This document shows positions 8,814 through 17,985 of a stretch of 64,000 nt of DNA, piece by piece. Position 1 is the stretch's first letter, and every line of letters begins with the position of its first letter. The notes under the pieces are model-generated. The model searched no databases. It was not told where the DNA came from and worked only from the letters and a program-made list of their open reading frames with translations. Location of the stretch: assembly GCF_000718305.1 (NCBI RefSeq), contig NZ_JOFQ01000022.1, positions 30,294-94,293 of the forward strand. Reading direction: 5' to 3'. This DNA is from Streptomyces niger. GTDB lineage: Bacteria; Actinomycetota; Actinomycetes; Streptomycetales; Streptomycetaceae. The translations under genes and the position numbers were made by a program.

Positions 8814-9233
8814 GTCCCCGCCTCGGACACAGACAGTGATCCTGGCGACTCAGTCCGGGCTCATGGCGCAACGCCAACTACCGGCTAGGCGTACCTCTGC
8901 GTCGCCCGGTGAGCGACGTGACACGGAGTAAATTGAGCACACCCTGCCATGACAAGAGCATGAAGTTGCGCGATATTAGACGGAGTCAGCGGTGTCAGCG
9001 GAGTCACGCATCACGCAACTCAACGTCGCGGACTCCGTTTCGCCACGCGCAGACCGGGACGCCCCCGGAGGCCACGAGTCCACCAATCCACCAGGTCACC
9101 GCGTTCACCAGGTCACCGCCGAGGGTGAGAGGCCCGTTCCCACCGTGCCGCGCCGGGGCCAAGTTTCGCCTGCTGGTGGGCAGCCCAGGCCGGCCCGAGG
9201 TCCCGGACGGGGACGGGGACAGGGACGACGCGC
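8814..9233. other. no supported gene
   Basis: A-rich for this genome near 8930-8990, probably the promoter region of the GH114 gene. It also has short imperfect repeats (gtcagcgg; ggggac). No coding frame is convincing. Confidence 0.4.
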
Positions 9234-10028
9234 TCAGCAGGGCGTGAGGGTGGTGACCAGAACGTCTCGGCGCGCGGGTCGGGTGGCGTCCAGCGGGCGG
9301 ATCGGGGAGACGCCGTGCAAGGTCGCACGGTCGTCCCCCACAAGGAGGGTGCCGGGCTCACTGAGCGTCGTGGTCATCAGTTCCGCGCCGTCCCGGTCGT
9401 ACACCGTGCTCTCGCCTCCGGTGGCGTTGTCCCGGCCGATCAACAGCGAGGTCACCAGCGTGACCCCGTCGCGGTGTCGTCCCTCGGGGGTGGGCTGTCC
9501 ATGGCTGCCGTCGTGGGCCAGGACCCGGAAGGGGTGCACCTTGGCACTCCACTCCTGCGCATCTTCCAGGCTTGCCGCGAGCCGACCGAGCATACGGAGC
9601 AACGACGCCAGCAAAGGTTCGGCCTCGAAGGCGTCGGTCAGTGGCTCGAAGTGACGGTTCACGTCCACATACAGGGGATTGCTCTTCTCCGGCTGCACGA
9701 AGGCGTCATGGGGCAGCGCGCTGATCTCGCCTGTCCGGGTCAGGGAGAAGTGCCCATAGCGCCGCAGACGTCGTGTGCCCCGCTCAGCCGCGTACGCGTC
9801 CGATGCCAGTTCTTCCCAGTGCGCGGCGAACCGCTCCCACTCCTGACCGTCCGTTGCCAGGCACTGCCAGACGTCGACCGGTGGCATGACGTGCGAGCCC
9901 ACCGCCAGCAGAGCTCGGCACGCCTGCTCGTAGGGGCGGCGAACTCGGCCCTCCGCCGTTCGGGTGATCTCGTGCTCTCCGCCCACGTCACGCAGGCCTG
10001 ACTGCACGGCGCTGTCTCCGTCTTCCAT
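9234..10028 (-). CDS. 2OG-Fe(II) dioxygenase family protein
   Basis: About 264 residues from ATG 10028 (MEDGDSAVQSG); the longer frame to 10172 only adds a translated 12-bp repeat. It resembles the 2OG-Fe dioxygenase family that includes amino-acid hydroxylases such as isoleucine dioxygenase. The HRDGVTLVTSLLIGRDN segment supplies the metal-binding HxD, GGESTVYD follows, and the distal histidine lies in DDRATLHGVSPI. RPARRDVLVTTL ends the fold and would hold the 2OG-binding arginine. It would act in the cytoplasm on a free amino acid or similar small molecule; the substrate is unknown. No obvious operon partner. Confidence 0.75.
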   Translation of the reverse strand: MEDGDSAVQSGLRDVGGEHEITRTAEGRVRRPYEQACRALLAVGSHVMPPVDVWQCLATDGQEWERFAAHWEELASDAYAAERGTRRLRRYGHFSLTRTGEISALPHDAFVQPEKSNPLYVDVNRHFEPLTDAFEAEPLLASLLRMLGRLAASLEDAQEWSAKVHPFRVLAHDGSHGQPTPEGRHRDGVTLVTSLLIGRDNATGGESTVYDRDGAELMTTTLSEPGTLLVGDDRATLHGVSPIRPLDATRPARRDVLVTTLTPC

Positions 10029-10693
10029 AGCCCCATGCTCCGCTCCGGTAGGAAACCCCGCATCCGCGGAATGTCGGAGCGCTCGGGCGCTGCGCAGCGG
10101 CGGCCACAGCGCACCCACCTCAGGCTGGTGCCCAGCCTGGTGCCCAGCCTGGTGCCCCTCCCTGTGCACCACAGCCGCGCGGCCTACCGAGTATCCACCG
10201 GTTCTGGCTATCGGCTACCGCTGGAAAGGGCCGTACGGGTGGCTTTGCAGCACTCGTTCGATCAGGGGTAGCGGCCGTGGGTCCGCCCCCACCCAGTACG
10301 CGGCCCGCACCGGATCCGTGAGGCCATCAGGTGCTCTCAGGCCGAGGCTGTGACTGGCGGTTGAGACGTACGGTTGGGACGTGCGGTTGGAATGGCACCG
10401 GCGGCGCGGCCACTGAGGTCCGACCGGGTGCACTTCTCCCGAACGCGAATCGAGACGCGCCGAGCTCGCCGCCGCCCAGTTCACCCACCTCGCCGAGCTC
10501 GGGCCGATCCGGGCGTAGCCGGAGTCTTCTGTCGGCACCACGCCTGAGCTGTCTCTCTGCCGCTCTGTCTCTCTATTGGCTCTATCGCTCTGCCGCTCAA
10601 CGGGGCAGCTGGACCATCGGGAACGGCAGCGATCCGAGGTTGCTCGACGACGTCGTAGGAGCCTCATGGTCATGCTCAGGATGATCTTCATGG
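10029..10693. other. spacer with 12-bp repeat; no supported gene
   Basis: A 12-bp unit (ctggtgcccagc) occurs about 2.75 times at 10125-10157. A minus-strand stretch near 10215-10350 reads GLRAPDGLTDPVRAAYWVG, possibly a decayed gene, but it has no start and no recognised family. Confidence 0.4.
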
Positions 10694-10834
10694 TCAGCCT
10701 CGTGGCCTGGTGGCGACGCAGATGTTGTACCGCCATGCCTCCTGATGCCGGTCCGCGTACCCGAAGCGTGAACCCAACGCCCGGTAGTAGGGCATGCCGT
10801 GTTGCTGGTAGTGCGTAACGGTCGTTCGGGTCAT
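10694..10834 (-). CDS. small hypothetical ORF (46 aa)
   Basis: ATG at 10834 to TGA at 10694; begins MTRTTVTHYQQHGMPYYRAL and ends in VATRPRG. Composition is protein-like, rich in Tyr and Trp, unlike the random frames around it. It may be a small protein or the front end of a decayed gene; no family is recognised. Confidence 0.25.
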   Translation of the reverse strand: MTRTTVTHYQQHGMPYYRALGSRFGYADRHQEAWRYNICVATRPRG

Positions 10835-11342
10835 CGCTCAGGCCCCCAGCCAGTCGACCCCCGACGCTAGGGATGGAGGAAGGTGGCCGTCCTCCACGCG
10901 AAGGGGGCAGGCACCCGGACGAGGGAAAGTGTTCCCGTCTTCGAGCGAACCGCCGATCGGCTCCGCGCTTTCCTTCCCGCCCGGCATCTGATGGGCAGCA
11001 GCAGACGCCGCCGGTGGGTCCTGCACCACCTCAGACTGCCACGGGCACGGTTTGACAGCGCCAGACCGGCTCGCGCTCACGCTCGTCCGGTCCTCCGGCC
11101 TCACCCGGTTCGCCGGGCGCGCAGGCCTCCGCGATGTCACTCGGATGAGAGCACTACAAACGTCATCGGGTGGTGGCGTGCTGCCGTGATCGTGTCCCAG
11201 CGTGAACCAGCCATGGTCGTGTCAGTCGTTGTAGCTGCACCTTGGCTGTGGCTGCGTCTTGGCTGTGGCTACATCTTGGCGGTGTCGGACGTGTGCGGCG
11301 GGTGTGGGTCGGTGCCGGCCTGCTGCTAGGGCGGAGGTGCAA
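10835..11342. other. no supported gene; 17-bp repeat
   Basis: No convincing coding frame. A 17-bp unit (cttggctgtggctgcgt) is repeated about 2.4 times near 11243-11283. Confidence 0.4.
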
Positions 11343-12372
11343 TCACGTTGCAGCATCGAGTGAGTTGGATCCCGCAGTTCCGTGGCGCCGAGTCCGTATG
11401 AGTGCCGAGACCATGGTCGCGCCCACCACCACTGCCGTGGCATGTAAAACGGCCGCAGCCGTGAGGTTCTCGGGCAGCGACGCGTCGCTGAGATGTGCCA
11501 TCGCCACGTATGACGTGAGTGGCAGCTTCCGACCGCCCCACGCAAAGAGTGAGCCCGTCCCCAGCCAGCCGAGCGTCACAGGCACCCAGCGGGGCAGGCG
11601 GGCGGGCGCACCACGGATGAGCGACCACGTGGCAGTCGAAGCGGTGAGGGCCCACAGGCCGCATACGCCATTGAGCAAGCGCCAGCTGACGTCCCGGTCG
11701 GCCGGGTGTGCGACCCCGATGGAGCCGCCGATCGCCCAGTAGAGCCAGAGCCTGCCGATGACCGAGCCGACACTCGCTGCCCACAGGGCGACGGGCGGGC
11801 GACGACCGTCGCTGTCGTACGCTTTCCGGTCCTCGCCCCCCGCTAGCGCCGCCGGACATAGGCCGGCAAGGCAACCGCAGAACCAGCCTCATCCCGACGA
11901 AGCTGATCTGGATCAGTGCAGCTCCCCAACCCGGCATCGTCGAACTGTCGTTGCCACTGGGCTGTTCACCGCCCGACCCGTCCAGCAGCGAGTTCGAGGC
12001 GACATAGGGAAGCATGGCGACGAGGAATCCCGAGCCCACCCAGGCCCAGGCGATGAACGCCACCAGCGGCCCTGGTATCCGCATCCCCCAGGGTCGTACC
12101 AGAGCAAGAGCCATGAGGACGCCGATACCTGCCATGCCGATCGTCGCGGTATTCAACACCACCCATCCGGGCAGCCCAAATCCGTCACCGATCGGCAGCA
12201 GCCCCACGCATGCGCCGACCACCCACGAGATTTTGATCAAGATGTAGGGCGTCATCACCAACGCAGCTCCGTACGCGGCCAATCGGCCCGCCCGGTCCAA
12301 CTCGTCCAACTGGTCCAACTGGTCCAACTGGTCCAACTGGTGCCACCGATCCTGCCGACCCCACCGGCCCAT
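11343..12372 (-). pseudogene. membrane protein of unknown family, frameshifted
   Basis: The first frame from 12372 gives helices AAYGALVMTPYILIKISWV-like, WVVLNTATIGMAGIGVLMAL, PLVAFIAWAWVGSGFLVAML and a fourth start (GWGAALIQISFVGM). At about 11840 the coding signal moves to another frame, which supplies LLNGVCGLWALTASTATWSL, VPVTLGWLGTGSLFAWGG and AVLHATAVVVGATMVSALIR and stops at 11343. A complete gene of about 340 residues and seven or eight helices is therefore split by a frameshift. The first residues consist of a DQL repeat from a 9-bp array. Family unknown. Confidence 0.55.
12295..12339. repeat. 9-bp tandem repeat, 5 copies
   Basis: gtccaactg (first copy ends in c) five times in a row, coding an in-frame Asp-Gln-Leu repeat at the N-terminus of the broken membrane protein. 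Confidence 0.9.
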
Positions 12373-12694
12373 CAAGATTCCTCCACCTCACTGTGAGGAA
12401 CCCACTTTCATCGGCCACATCGCCCCACCGCGTCGTTCCCGAACCGTATACGCGTCCGCCGCAAGGCTGAGACGAGCTGTGTCACGAGCGACAGCCTGCC
12501 CCAAGACGTCGGTCGCCAGCAGTAGGGCGATGGCGACGGTGGTGTGGCGGGAGGGGACGGAGAAGCCGGTCTTGGTGACGGTAACGACGGCGGTGGGCGG
12601 CGATGGGCAGCGGTGGGCGGGTGCGATCGGCGACGTCCTTGACCAGGGGGCGGCGTGAGGGAGAGGAGGCCGCGCGCCCGGTGACGATCAGCGG
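12373..12694. other. no supported gene
   Basis: A G-rich simple stretch (gcggtgggcggcgatgggca) near 12585-12620; no credible coding frame on either strand. Confidence 0.4.
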
Positions 12695-13315
12695 TCATCC
12701 GCGGCTGGCAAAGGCCAACTGGGCGCCGAGGCCCACGAAAGCCACGGCAAAGGTACGGCGCATCCAGGCCAGCACCTTCGGCTGGGTGATGATGCGGTCC
12801 CGCACGCCTGCCGCGAAGGCTCCGTAGATCACGAACACGACGAACGTCATGATCATGAAAACGGCCGAGAGGCCGAGCATCTGAGGAAGCGTGTTGGCGC
12901 TGGTGGTCGGGACGAACTGGGGAAGGAAAGCCAGGAAGAACATCGACAGCTTCGGATTGAGGAAGTTGATCAGAATAGCGTTGCCGGTCACGCCGGCCGC
13001 TGACCTTTCCTTCTGCTCACCCGCGGTGTCGATCTTCATCGCGCCCTTTTCCCGCAGGGTCTGCCAGGCGAGATAGAGCAGATAGGCGACGCCGGCCCAC
13101 TTGAAGCTTTCGAAAAGCACCGCGCTGGTGTGCAGGATGGCGGCAAGGCCGGCGATCGCCGCCGCCAAGTGCGGAACGATGCCGAGCGTGCAGCCGAAAG
13201 CTGCCACAACCGACATGCGCAGTCCGCGGGTCAGACCGGTGGCCACGGTGTAGACGGCTCCGGTTCCGGGTGAAACCACGATGATGAAGGCCGTGATCAG
13301 AAACTCAACACTCAT
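12695..13315 (-). CDS. LysE/RhtB family translocator
   Basis: 206 residues with six predicted helices. It starts MSVEFLITAFIIVVSPGTGA, the family's N-terminal signature (the SPGP/T loop after helix 1), and has the usual long loop with charged residues (TLREKGAMKIDTAGEQKERS) before helix 4, then NAILINFLNPKLSMFFLAFL, also a strong family motif. Members export amino acids such as lysine, threonine or homoserine lactone by proton exchange. The substrate cannot be predicted. Intact, monocistronic, ATG start clear. Confidence 0.9.
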   Translation of the reverse strand: MSVEFLITAFIIVVSPGTGAVYTVATGLTRGLRMSVVAAFGCTLGIVPHLAAAIAGLAAILHTSAVLFESFKWAGVAYLLYLAWQTLREKGAMKIDTAGEQKERSAAGVTGNAILINFLNPKLSMFFLAFLPQFVPTTSANTLPQMLGLSAVFMIMTFVVFVIYGAFAAGVRDRIITQPKVLAWMRRTFAVAFVGLGAQLAFASRG

Positions 13316-13389
13316 TACTGGGCGCCCCCTTGATGATGTTGTCGAACGACATTACTGTGCCAGGAGCGCCCGCGTGGCGACCTCGGCGT

Positions 13390-13425
13390 CGAGGACACGC
13401 ATCGCATCGAGGACACACATCGCAT
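13390..13425. repeat. 18-bp tandem duplication
   Basis: cgaggacacgcatcgcat at 13390 and, with one change, at 13408. Intergenic. Confidence 0.75.
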
Positions 13426-13550
13426 CGGACACCCGCCACCGCGGAACGTGTTGATCTCGACCGCGGCATACGCTCAAGGCCCCGCGGCGTACCCAGCCCG
13501 CGCGCCCAGCCCGCGTGCCCAGTCCGCCCGCTTCCGCCAACATCACGCGC

Positions 13551-13587
13551 GGTTCTTAGTGGTCGGCTCCGAAAGTCCTTCGGGGGT
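13551..13587. repeat. left terminal inverted repeat
   Basis: Pairs with 16965-17002. The flanking bases outside also match partly (gcgcg/ggttc), so the repeat may extend some bases further out. Confidence 0.85.
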
Positions 13588-13597
13588 GATCATGCTG

Positions 13598-14758
13598 TCA
13601 GGGCGATGGAGGATTCTTGGTTCGGTCGGCAGTTGTGTGTCGGTCGAGCCGGGCCAGCAGATCGGCCAGGTCGGAGGTGGTGAACCTTCCACTGGAACGG
13701 CTGTGCCGCGGCGTTGTAGCGGCCTTCGAATGCTCGAAGCCGGTCCCGGACCTGGGGCAGGTGTGTGAAGTCGTTGGGTGAGACGACCTTGCGCTGGACG
13801 ATCGAGAAGAAGATCTCGACCTGGTTTGTCCATGGGGCGTGGACGGGGGTGCGGGCCATGACCGCGTTCGGAAACGCCTTGGTCAGGCGGTCGATTGCCT
13901 TCTTTTCCCGGTGAGAGGAGCCGTTGTCGACGATCCAGAAGACGGGTCTGGCACTGGCGTAGGGCTCGGTGGTCATGACCTGTTCGACCAGGGCCATGAA
14001 CGGCGCGATGCCGGTGGTGACCTCGCAGCGGCCGAAGACTTTCGTCCGGTGGGCGTCGTAGGCGGCCAGATAGGCCACGGCACCGCCGCGGCCGTAGGTG
14101 TGGTTGACGCGCATCGCCCTGGCCCGGCCTGGGGCCAGGGCCGGGTGGCAGCGGCAGCGGGCCTGGATCGAGGTCTTCTCGTCGCTGGAGACCACGTATT
14201 CGTCCCCGCCGAGGGGTTCGCCTTCGTAGGTTCGGGCGTACAGGTCAAGAACGCGCTGGGCATTGGCGCGGAAGTCCGGGTCCCGGATGAAGATCCAGGA
14301 CTGGAACTGCCAGGGCTTGAGCACGTCCTGGCGCAGCCAGCGGCGCACGGTGGACGCTGAGACGGTGTCGGTGACGCCGCGTGAGGTCAGTTCGGCGGCC
14401 AGTTCCGGGCACGACCAGCGTGCCAGCGGCACCCCGGTCTCGGCCGGGAGCTGGCAGGCCAGGGCCTTGGCCTCGGCGACCTGCACGGAGGTGAAGCGGG
14501 CCGGGCGCCCGCTGCGTTTGCGGTCGGCCAGGGCCGGCAGGCCGCCGTCGGCGAACCGGCCCCGCCAGGTGCGCACGGTGTCCACGTACACTCCCACCTC
14601 GCCAGCGATCTGCGCGTTGGATCTGCCCGGGTCGCCATGAGCACGATCTGTGACCGGACCCTGGCCTGGTACGGAGTCTTGTGACCGTAGGCCGCCTTCT
14701 TCAACCGTTGCCTTTGTGAGGCGGTCAGGGATATAGGGCAGGCGGTGGCAACAGGCAA
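13598..14758 (-). pseudogene. IS630 family transposase, two frameshifts
   Basis: The first frame (from 14758) gives SLTASQRQRLKKAAYGHKTP. Near 14635 the coding signal passes to a second frame that starts GVYVDTVRTWRGRFADGGLP and carries the catalytic domain: EYVVSSDEKTSIQARCRCHP (first Asp), FWIVDNGSSHREKKAIDRL (second Asp) and NQVEIFFSIVQRKVVSPNDF (Glu), the DDE triad of IS630 elements. A second shift at the QPFQWK segment displaces the last 30 residues; the restored frame reads TSDLADLLARLD and stops at 13598. The first shift could be programmed, as in some IS630 elements; the second looks like damage. Confidence 0.85.
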
Positions 14759-15083
14759 GGCAGGCAGGCCGATCAGTAGAAGTGGATCTTATCTGCGGGA
14801 GTGAGCAGCGCCCGCGCCCCGACGACCGGGCAGGTTGGACGCATACTCACCGTGTCGGAGTCGTCCAACTCCCCCTCACCCAGAACCTGACCGTCCGTGC
14901 CCGCGGCTCCTGGCCCAGCTCGCGGGCCTGGACGTCGGTCACCGCGGCAGTTCGCCTCTGCCGACAACTGGCTGACGGACGGACCCGCCGGCCCCGGCTT
15001 GCCCCGGCTAGGAACTGCGGCCTCTGCACGACCCGGACACCCCGAGGACACCGACGACGGGTGCGCGGATGGGTGTGAGGGGG
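14759..15083. other. spacer inside the IS630-type unit
   Basis: Lies between the transposase start and the SDR stop. No coding frame and no copy of the terminal inverted repeat is visible here. Confidence 0.45.
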
Positions 15084-15995
15084 TCAGGAGGCCGGCGTGG
15101 CCAGGTAGTCGCCGTGCTCCAGGTCTTCGAGCAGTGTCGGATGGGTGGGAGACCAGCCGAGCAGTTCCTGTGTGTGAGTACTGGAGACGGGGGCGTCGAA
15201 GCCGTAGACCTTGGCCATGAACGGGCTGGCGTAGTGCCCGGCGGCCTGGTCGGGGGTCAGGGAGACCATGGGCAGGTCCAGGCCCCGGGCGATGGTCTGC
15301 GCGATGCCCTTCATGGTGACGCCGTTTTCGGCGACTCCGTGCAGCATGCTGCCTGCAGGAGCCTTCTCCAGTGCCAGGCGGAACAGAGCCGCGGCGTCGA
15401 GCCGGTGCACTGCGGGCCACCGGTTGGCGCCGTCGCCGACGTAGGCCGAGACGCCGGTCTTTCGTGCGGTGGCGATGAGCATGGGGATGAAGCCGTGGTC
15501 TTCGGGGCCGTGGACGGTGGGAGCGAGGCGGACCACGCTCGCGCGTACTCCCCGGGCGGCGAAGTCCAAGCAGGCCCGCTCGCCCGCGATGCGGAAGGCG
15601 GCGAGCCCCGCCGTGTCGGGCTCGTCCTTCTCCGTGGTCTCCCGGCCGGCGGGCATGACCAGCGTGCCCGAGGTGATGACGAGCGGCTTGCCCGAGTGCT
15701 CCAGCGGCTGGCCGAGGGCCTCGATCGCGGTCCGATCGCGCCTCATCATGTCGTCGAGGTCGGAGAAGTCCCCGCCGTAGGCCATGTGCAGGACGCCGTC
15801 GGCGGCTTCGGCGCCGCGGCGCAGGCTGTCGTGGTCGTCCAGGGAGCCGCGGTGTGGTGTGGCGCCCAGCGCCTCCAGCCGGGTGGCGGCGGCATCCGAG
15901 CGCGCCAGACCAGTGACGTTGTGGCCGGCCGCGATGAGCTCGGTGACGACGGCGGGGCCGGTCTGGCCAGAACCGCCGGTGACGAAAATACGCAT
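15084..15995 (-). CDS. SDR / NAD-dependent epimerase-dehydratase family protein
   Basis: 303 residues, atypical extended SDR. Residues 1-13 are the dinucleotide-binding start MRIFVTGGSGQTG; HMAYGGDFSDLDDM and PLVITSGTLVMPAG follow, then SVVRLAPTVHGPEDHGFIPM and the C-terminal ELLGWSPTHPTLLEDLEHGD common to this group. The catalytic Tyr-Lys pair of classical SDRs is not clear, which is usual for atypical members. It lies divergent to a TetR gene with a palindrome array between them, so it is most likely repressed by that TetR and induced by an electrophile or other small molecule. Both sit inside the IS630-type unit. Confidence 0.8.
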   Translation of the reverse strand: MRIFVTGGSGQTGPAVVTELIAAGHNVTGLARSDAAATRLEALGATPHRGSLDDHDSLRRGAEAADGVLHMAYGGDFSDLDDMMRRDRTAIEALGQPLEHSGKPLVITSGTLVMPAGRETTEKDEPDTAGLAAFRIAGERACLDFAARGVRASVVRLAPTVHGPEDHGFIPMLIATARKTGVSAYVGDGANRWPAVHRLDAAALFRLALEKAPAGSMLHGVAENGVTMKGIAQTIARGLDLPMVSLTPDQAAGHYASPFMAKVYGFDAPVSSTHTQELLGWSPTHPTLLEDLEHGDYLATPAS

Positions 15996-16213
15996 GGAAA
16001 CGCTCTCCCTGTGGGCGAGTGCACCGGGGCCGCCGAATGGGTCCAGTGCGGGTGAGGCGGGAATGGCCTGCCTATCGAGGGCAGCAGCGCACCGACGTGT
16101 CGCATGCGCGTCCTGTCAGAGCCGACGAGGGGGAGGGAAACCTGGTCACCTCGACGGTGTTCGGGCCGAAAGGCCGGGGCCGCTGCCACCAGCGGCGAAC
16201 AACCTTCCACTTA

Positions 16214-16298
16214 GCGCCAGTCACTGGCGCTAAGTGACGCCAGTCACTGACTTTACGTAGCGCCAGTCACTGGCGTCAAGCGGTGTCAGTCACTGGCA
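16214..16298. promoter_or_regulatory. four-box TetR operator array
   Basis: Four copies of the palindrome gcgccagtcactggcgc: perfect at 16214-16230, one-sided at 16236-16252, near-perfect at 16260-16276, and one with two changes at 16282-16298. Start-to-start spacing is 22, 24 and 22 bases, about two helical turns, so bound dimers would face the same side. The last box ends just before the TetR start, fitting autorepression and control of the divergent SDR gene. Confidence 0.8.
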
Positions 16299-16317
16299 TA
16301 TGCGGTATCTTCGAGAG

Positions 16318-16908
16318 GTGCCACGAAGCGGAATGGATGCGCGCCGCCGCCTGAAGCAGGCGGCTCTGGAGCTGTACCGGGAGCGTGGGTTCGATCAGAC
16401 CACCACGGCTGAGATCGCTGCCCGGGCGGGCGTCAACGAGCGCACGTTCTTCCGGCATTTCCCGGACAAGCGCGAGGTGCTCTTCGACGGCGAAGCCGAC
16501 CTGCGCGCCGCGCTGACACAAGAGGTCGCCGACGCCCCCGATGGCCTGCAGCCACTCGGCGTCCTGCTGTACGCATTCCGGAAAGCCGGACGAATCCTTG
16601 AGGACAACCGCCCGTTCTCCGAGCCACGGCTAGCGGTCATCGCCAAGACCCCAGCCCTCCGGGAGCGTGACTTGGCCAAGGCCGCAGCCCTCACCGAAGC
16701 CGTGGCGGAGGCGCTACGTCAGCGCGATGTCCCCGACCGGCTGGCCAGCCTGGCCGCACACACCGGCTGGGCCACCTTCCACCACGCCGCCCAAGCCTGG
16801 ATCGACGACCCCGCACAGAGCTTGGACGTACATCTCCTCCAAGCCTTCGACGATCTGCACGCCCTCTCCGCGACCGTCCCACCGGAACAGGCGCGGCCTG
16901 AAAGCTGA
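16318..16908 (+). CDS. TetR family regulator
   Basis: 196 residues from GTG 16318 (a longer frame from 16300 overlaps the operator and adds MRYLRE). Residues about 8-55 are a TetR HTH: RLKQAALELYRERGFDQTTT, then AEIAARAGVNERTFFRHFPD. The remaining helices form the ligand pocket and dimer face (MftR/AcrR-like C-terminus). It is transcribed away from the SDR gene, with four palindromes between them as the evident operator. It ends 57 bases before the right inverted repeat, so it travels with the element. Confidence 0.9.
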   Translation: MPRSGMDARRRLKQAALELYRERGFDQTTTAEIAARAGVNERTFFRHFPDKREVLFDGEADLRAALTQEVADAPDGLQPLGVLLYAFRKAGRILEDNRPFSEPRLAVIAKTPALRERDLAKAAALTEAVAEALRQRDVPDRLASLAAHTGWATFHHAAQAWIDDPAQSLDVHLLQAFDDLHALSATVPPEQARPES

Positions 16909-16964
16909 TACCGCTCCGCCCGCGACGACCCATCGACGCAAGCAAACGGCAGCGTCCGGAGTCA

Positions 16965-17002
16965 ACCCCCGAAGGACTTTCGGAGCCGACCACTTAGGAA
17001 CC
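16965..17002. repeat. right terminal inverted repeat
   Basis: Reverse complement of 13551-13587 with one extra base. Defines the right edge of the IS630-type unit. Confidence 0.85.
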
Positions 17003-17061
17003 TCGCGCGCGAGGAGCTCGGCCGTGGTCAAGGTGTCTCGATGGGCTTCCGCTCACCACGC

Positions 17062-17148
17062 AGCTTCGTTCCCCAAGGTCACGTCGGCGAAGCTACGTTC
17101 CCCAAGGTCTCGTAGGCAAAGCTTCGTTCCCCGAGGTCACCGTGCCAG
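17062..17148. repeat. 29-bp degenerate tandem repeat, 3 copies
   Basis: Copies start at 17062, 17091 and 17120 with agcttcgttccccaaggtc or a close variant. Intergenic; 29 is not a multiple of three. Confidence 0.85.
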
Positions 17149-17465
17149 CCGCTTACGGCGATCCGCTGCGCTCACGTCCGTCGGTCATGCTGCCGTTGCG
17201 GGCGGGAGCCTCCGGCGCATGGAATGAGCGGCCAGCCGAAGGCTCCCTCGGCGCCTGTTGGGTGGTACTTGTGGTTCCAGGCGCCGGACGACGAGCGGGG
17301 CGGAAGGCATCCGCAGCCGTTACCAGCGGTTACCCGACTCGTCGGCCGTACATTATGCACGCTTCCTGCCCAAGATTTTCCTCAATGAGGACGCGCCTGA
17401 CGGCGTCAGCGCCTCGGCGTACCCCTGAGCAGTGCGATTCACGGGCTCGGGAGCGAGTTGTGTTT

Positions 17466-17550
17466 CACGCGCCAGCAGGTTGTGTTTCCACGCGCCAGCG
17501 GGTTGTGCTTCCACGCGCCAGCAGGTTGTGCTTCCACGCGCCACTGGCGA
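17466..17550. repeat. 23-bp tandem repeat, 3.5 copies
   Basis: Units starting cacgcgccagcaggttgtg at 17466, 17489 and 17512, then a partial copy. Lies just past the stop of the minus-strand fragment at 17558. Confidence 0.9.
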
Positions 17551-17557
17551 GCATCTC

Positions 17558-17985
17558 CTACGCCCCTTCGAGAGCACGGGTTATCTGCTGGAAGTCCGGC
17601 GAGGTGAAGTTGCCTGCACTCAGCGCGGCGTTGCGGAGTGAGCGCGGCCGCACGACGCGTTGATGGGTGATCAGCTCTGGGACGGCCACCTGCCAGGCCG
17701 TTGCCACTCGCCCCAGCACAATGACCGCGTCGCGTCGGATCGCCTGACGGACGAGGTCGAAGGTGAAGGCTTGGGATGGCAACGTGACCGGCAGAATACG
17801 CCACGCCTCGGAGTGGTAGCCGTGGAACCGCACGGCGATCAGTCGCTGAGCAAGGTCTTCATAGGTGTAGCCGAGTGGCAGAAGTCCGCGGAGCGTTCGG
17901 CGCCACCAGCGGCCGCCCGGCTGGTCGCTGACATCCCGTGCCAGGAAGTGGATCGGGACCCCCGCGGGCGCCGCTGTGTTGTCAA
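17558..17985 (-). pseudogene. 5'-truncated conserved hypothetical protein
   Basis: A minus-strand frame is open from about 17985 to a TAG at 17558 with strongly protein-like sequence: GGRWWRRTLRGLLPLGYTYE, DLAQRLIAVRFHGYHSEAWR, FTFDLVRQAIRRDAVIVLGR and FTSPDFQQITRALEGA. There is no start codon with a ribosome site before an IS remnant begins at about 17985, so the N-terminus was lost, probably to IS insertion or deletion. I do not recognise the family; the sequence suggests a soluble alpha/beta protein. Confidence 0.5.

Larger units (their letters stand above)
13551..17002. mobile_element. IS630-type unit with passenger genes, bounded by 37-bp inverted repeat
   Basis: Left end 13551-13587 and right end 16965-17002 are near-perfect inverted copies: 37 of 38 positions pair, one base is missing on the left. 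The shared core begins gtggtcggctccgaaagtcc. The left copy abuts the 3' end of the transposase gene, as in IS630 elements, and a TA dinucleotide (the family's target) lies at each outer edge. Between the ends are a minus-strand transposase, a minus-strand SDR-type reductase and a plus-strand TetR. No inverted-repeat copy lies next to the transposase start, so this is a 3.45-kb unit with cargo, not a simple 1.2-kb IS. Two frameshifts in the transposase suggest it no longer moves by itself. Confidence 0.7.
17003..17557. other. gene-free stretch with two tandem arrays
   Basis: Holds the 29-bp array (17062-17148) and the 23-bp array (17466-17550). No coding frame stands out. Confidence 0.5.

Noticed and set aside
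17466..17550. CRISPR array
   Set aside because: Repeats are directly adjacent with no spacers, and similar arrays occur in coding genes. No cas gene in the window.
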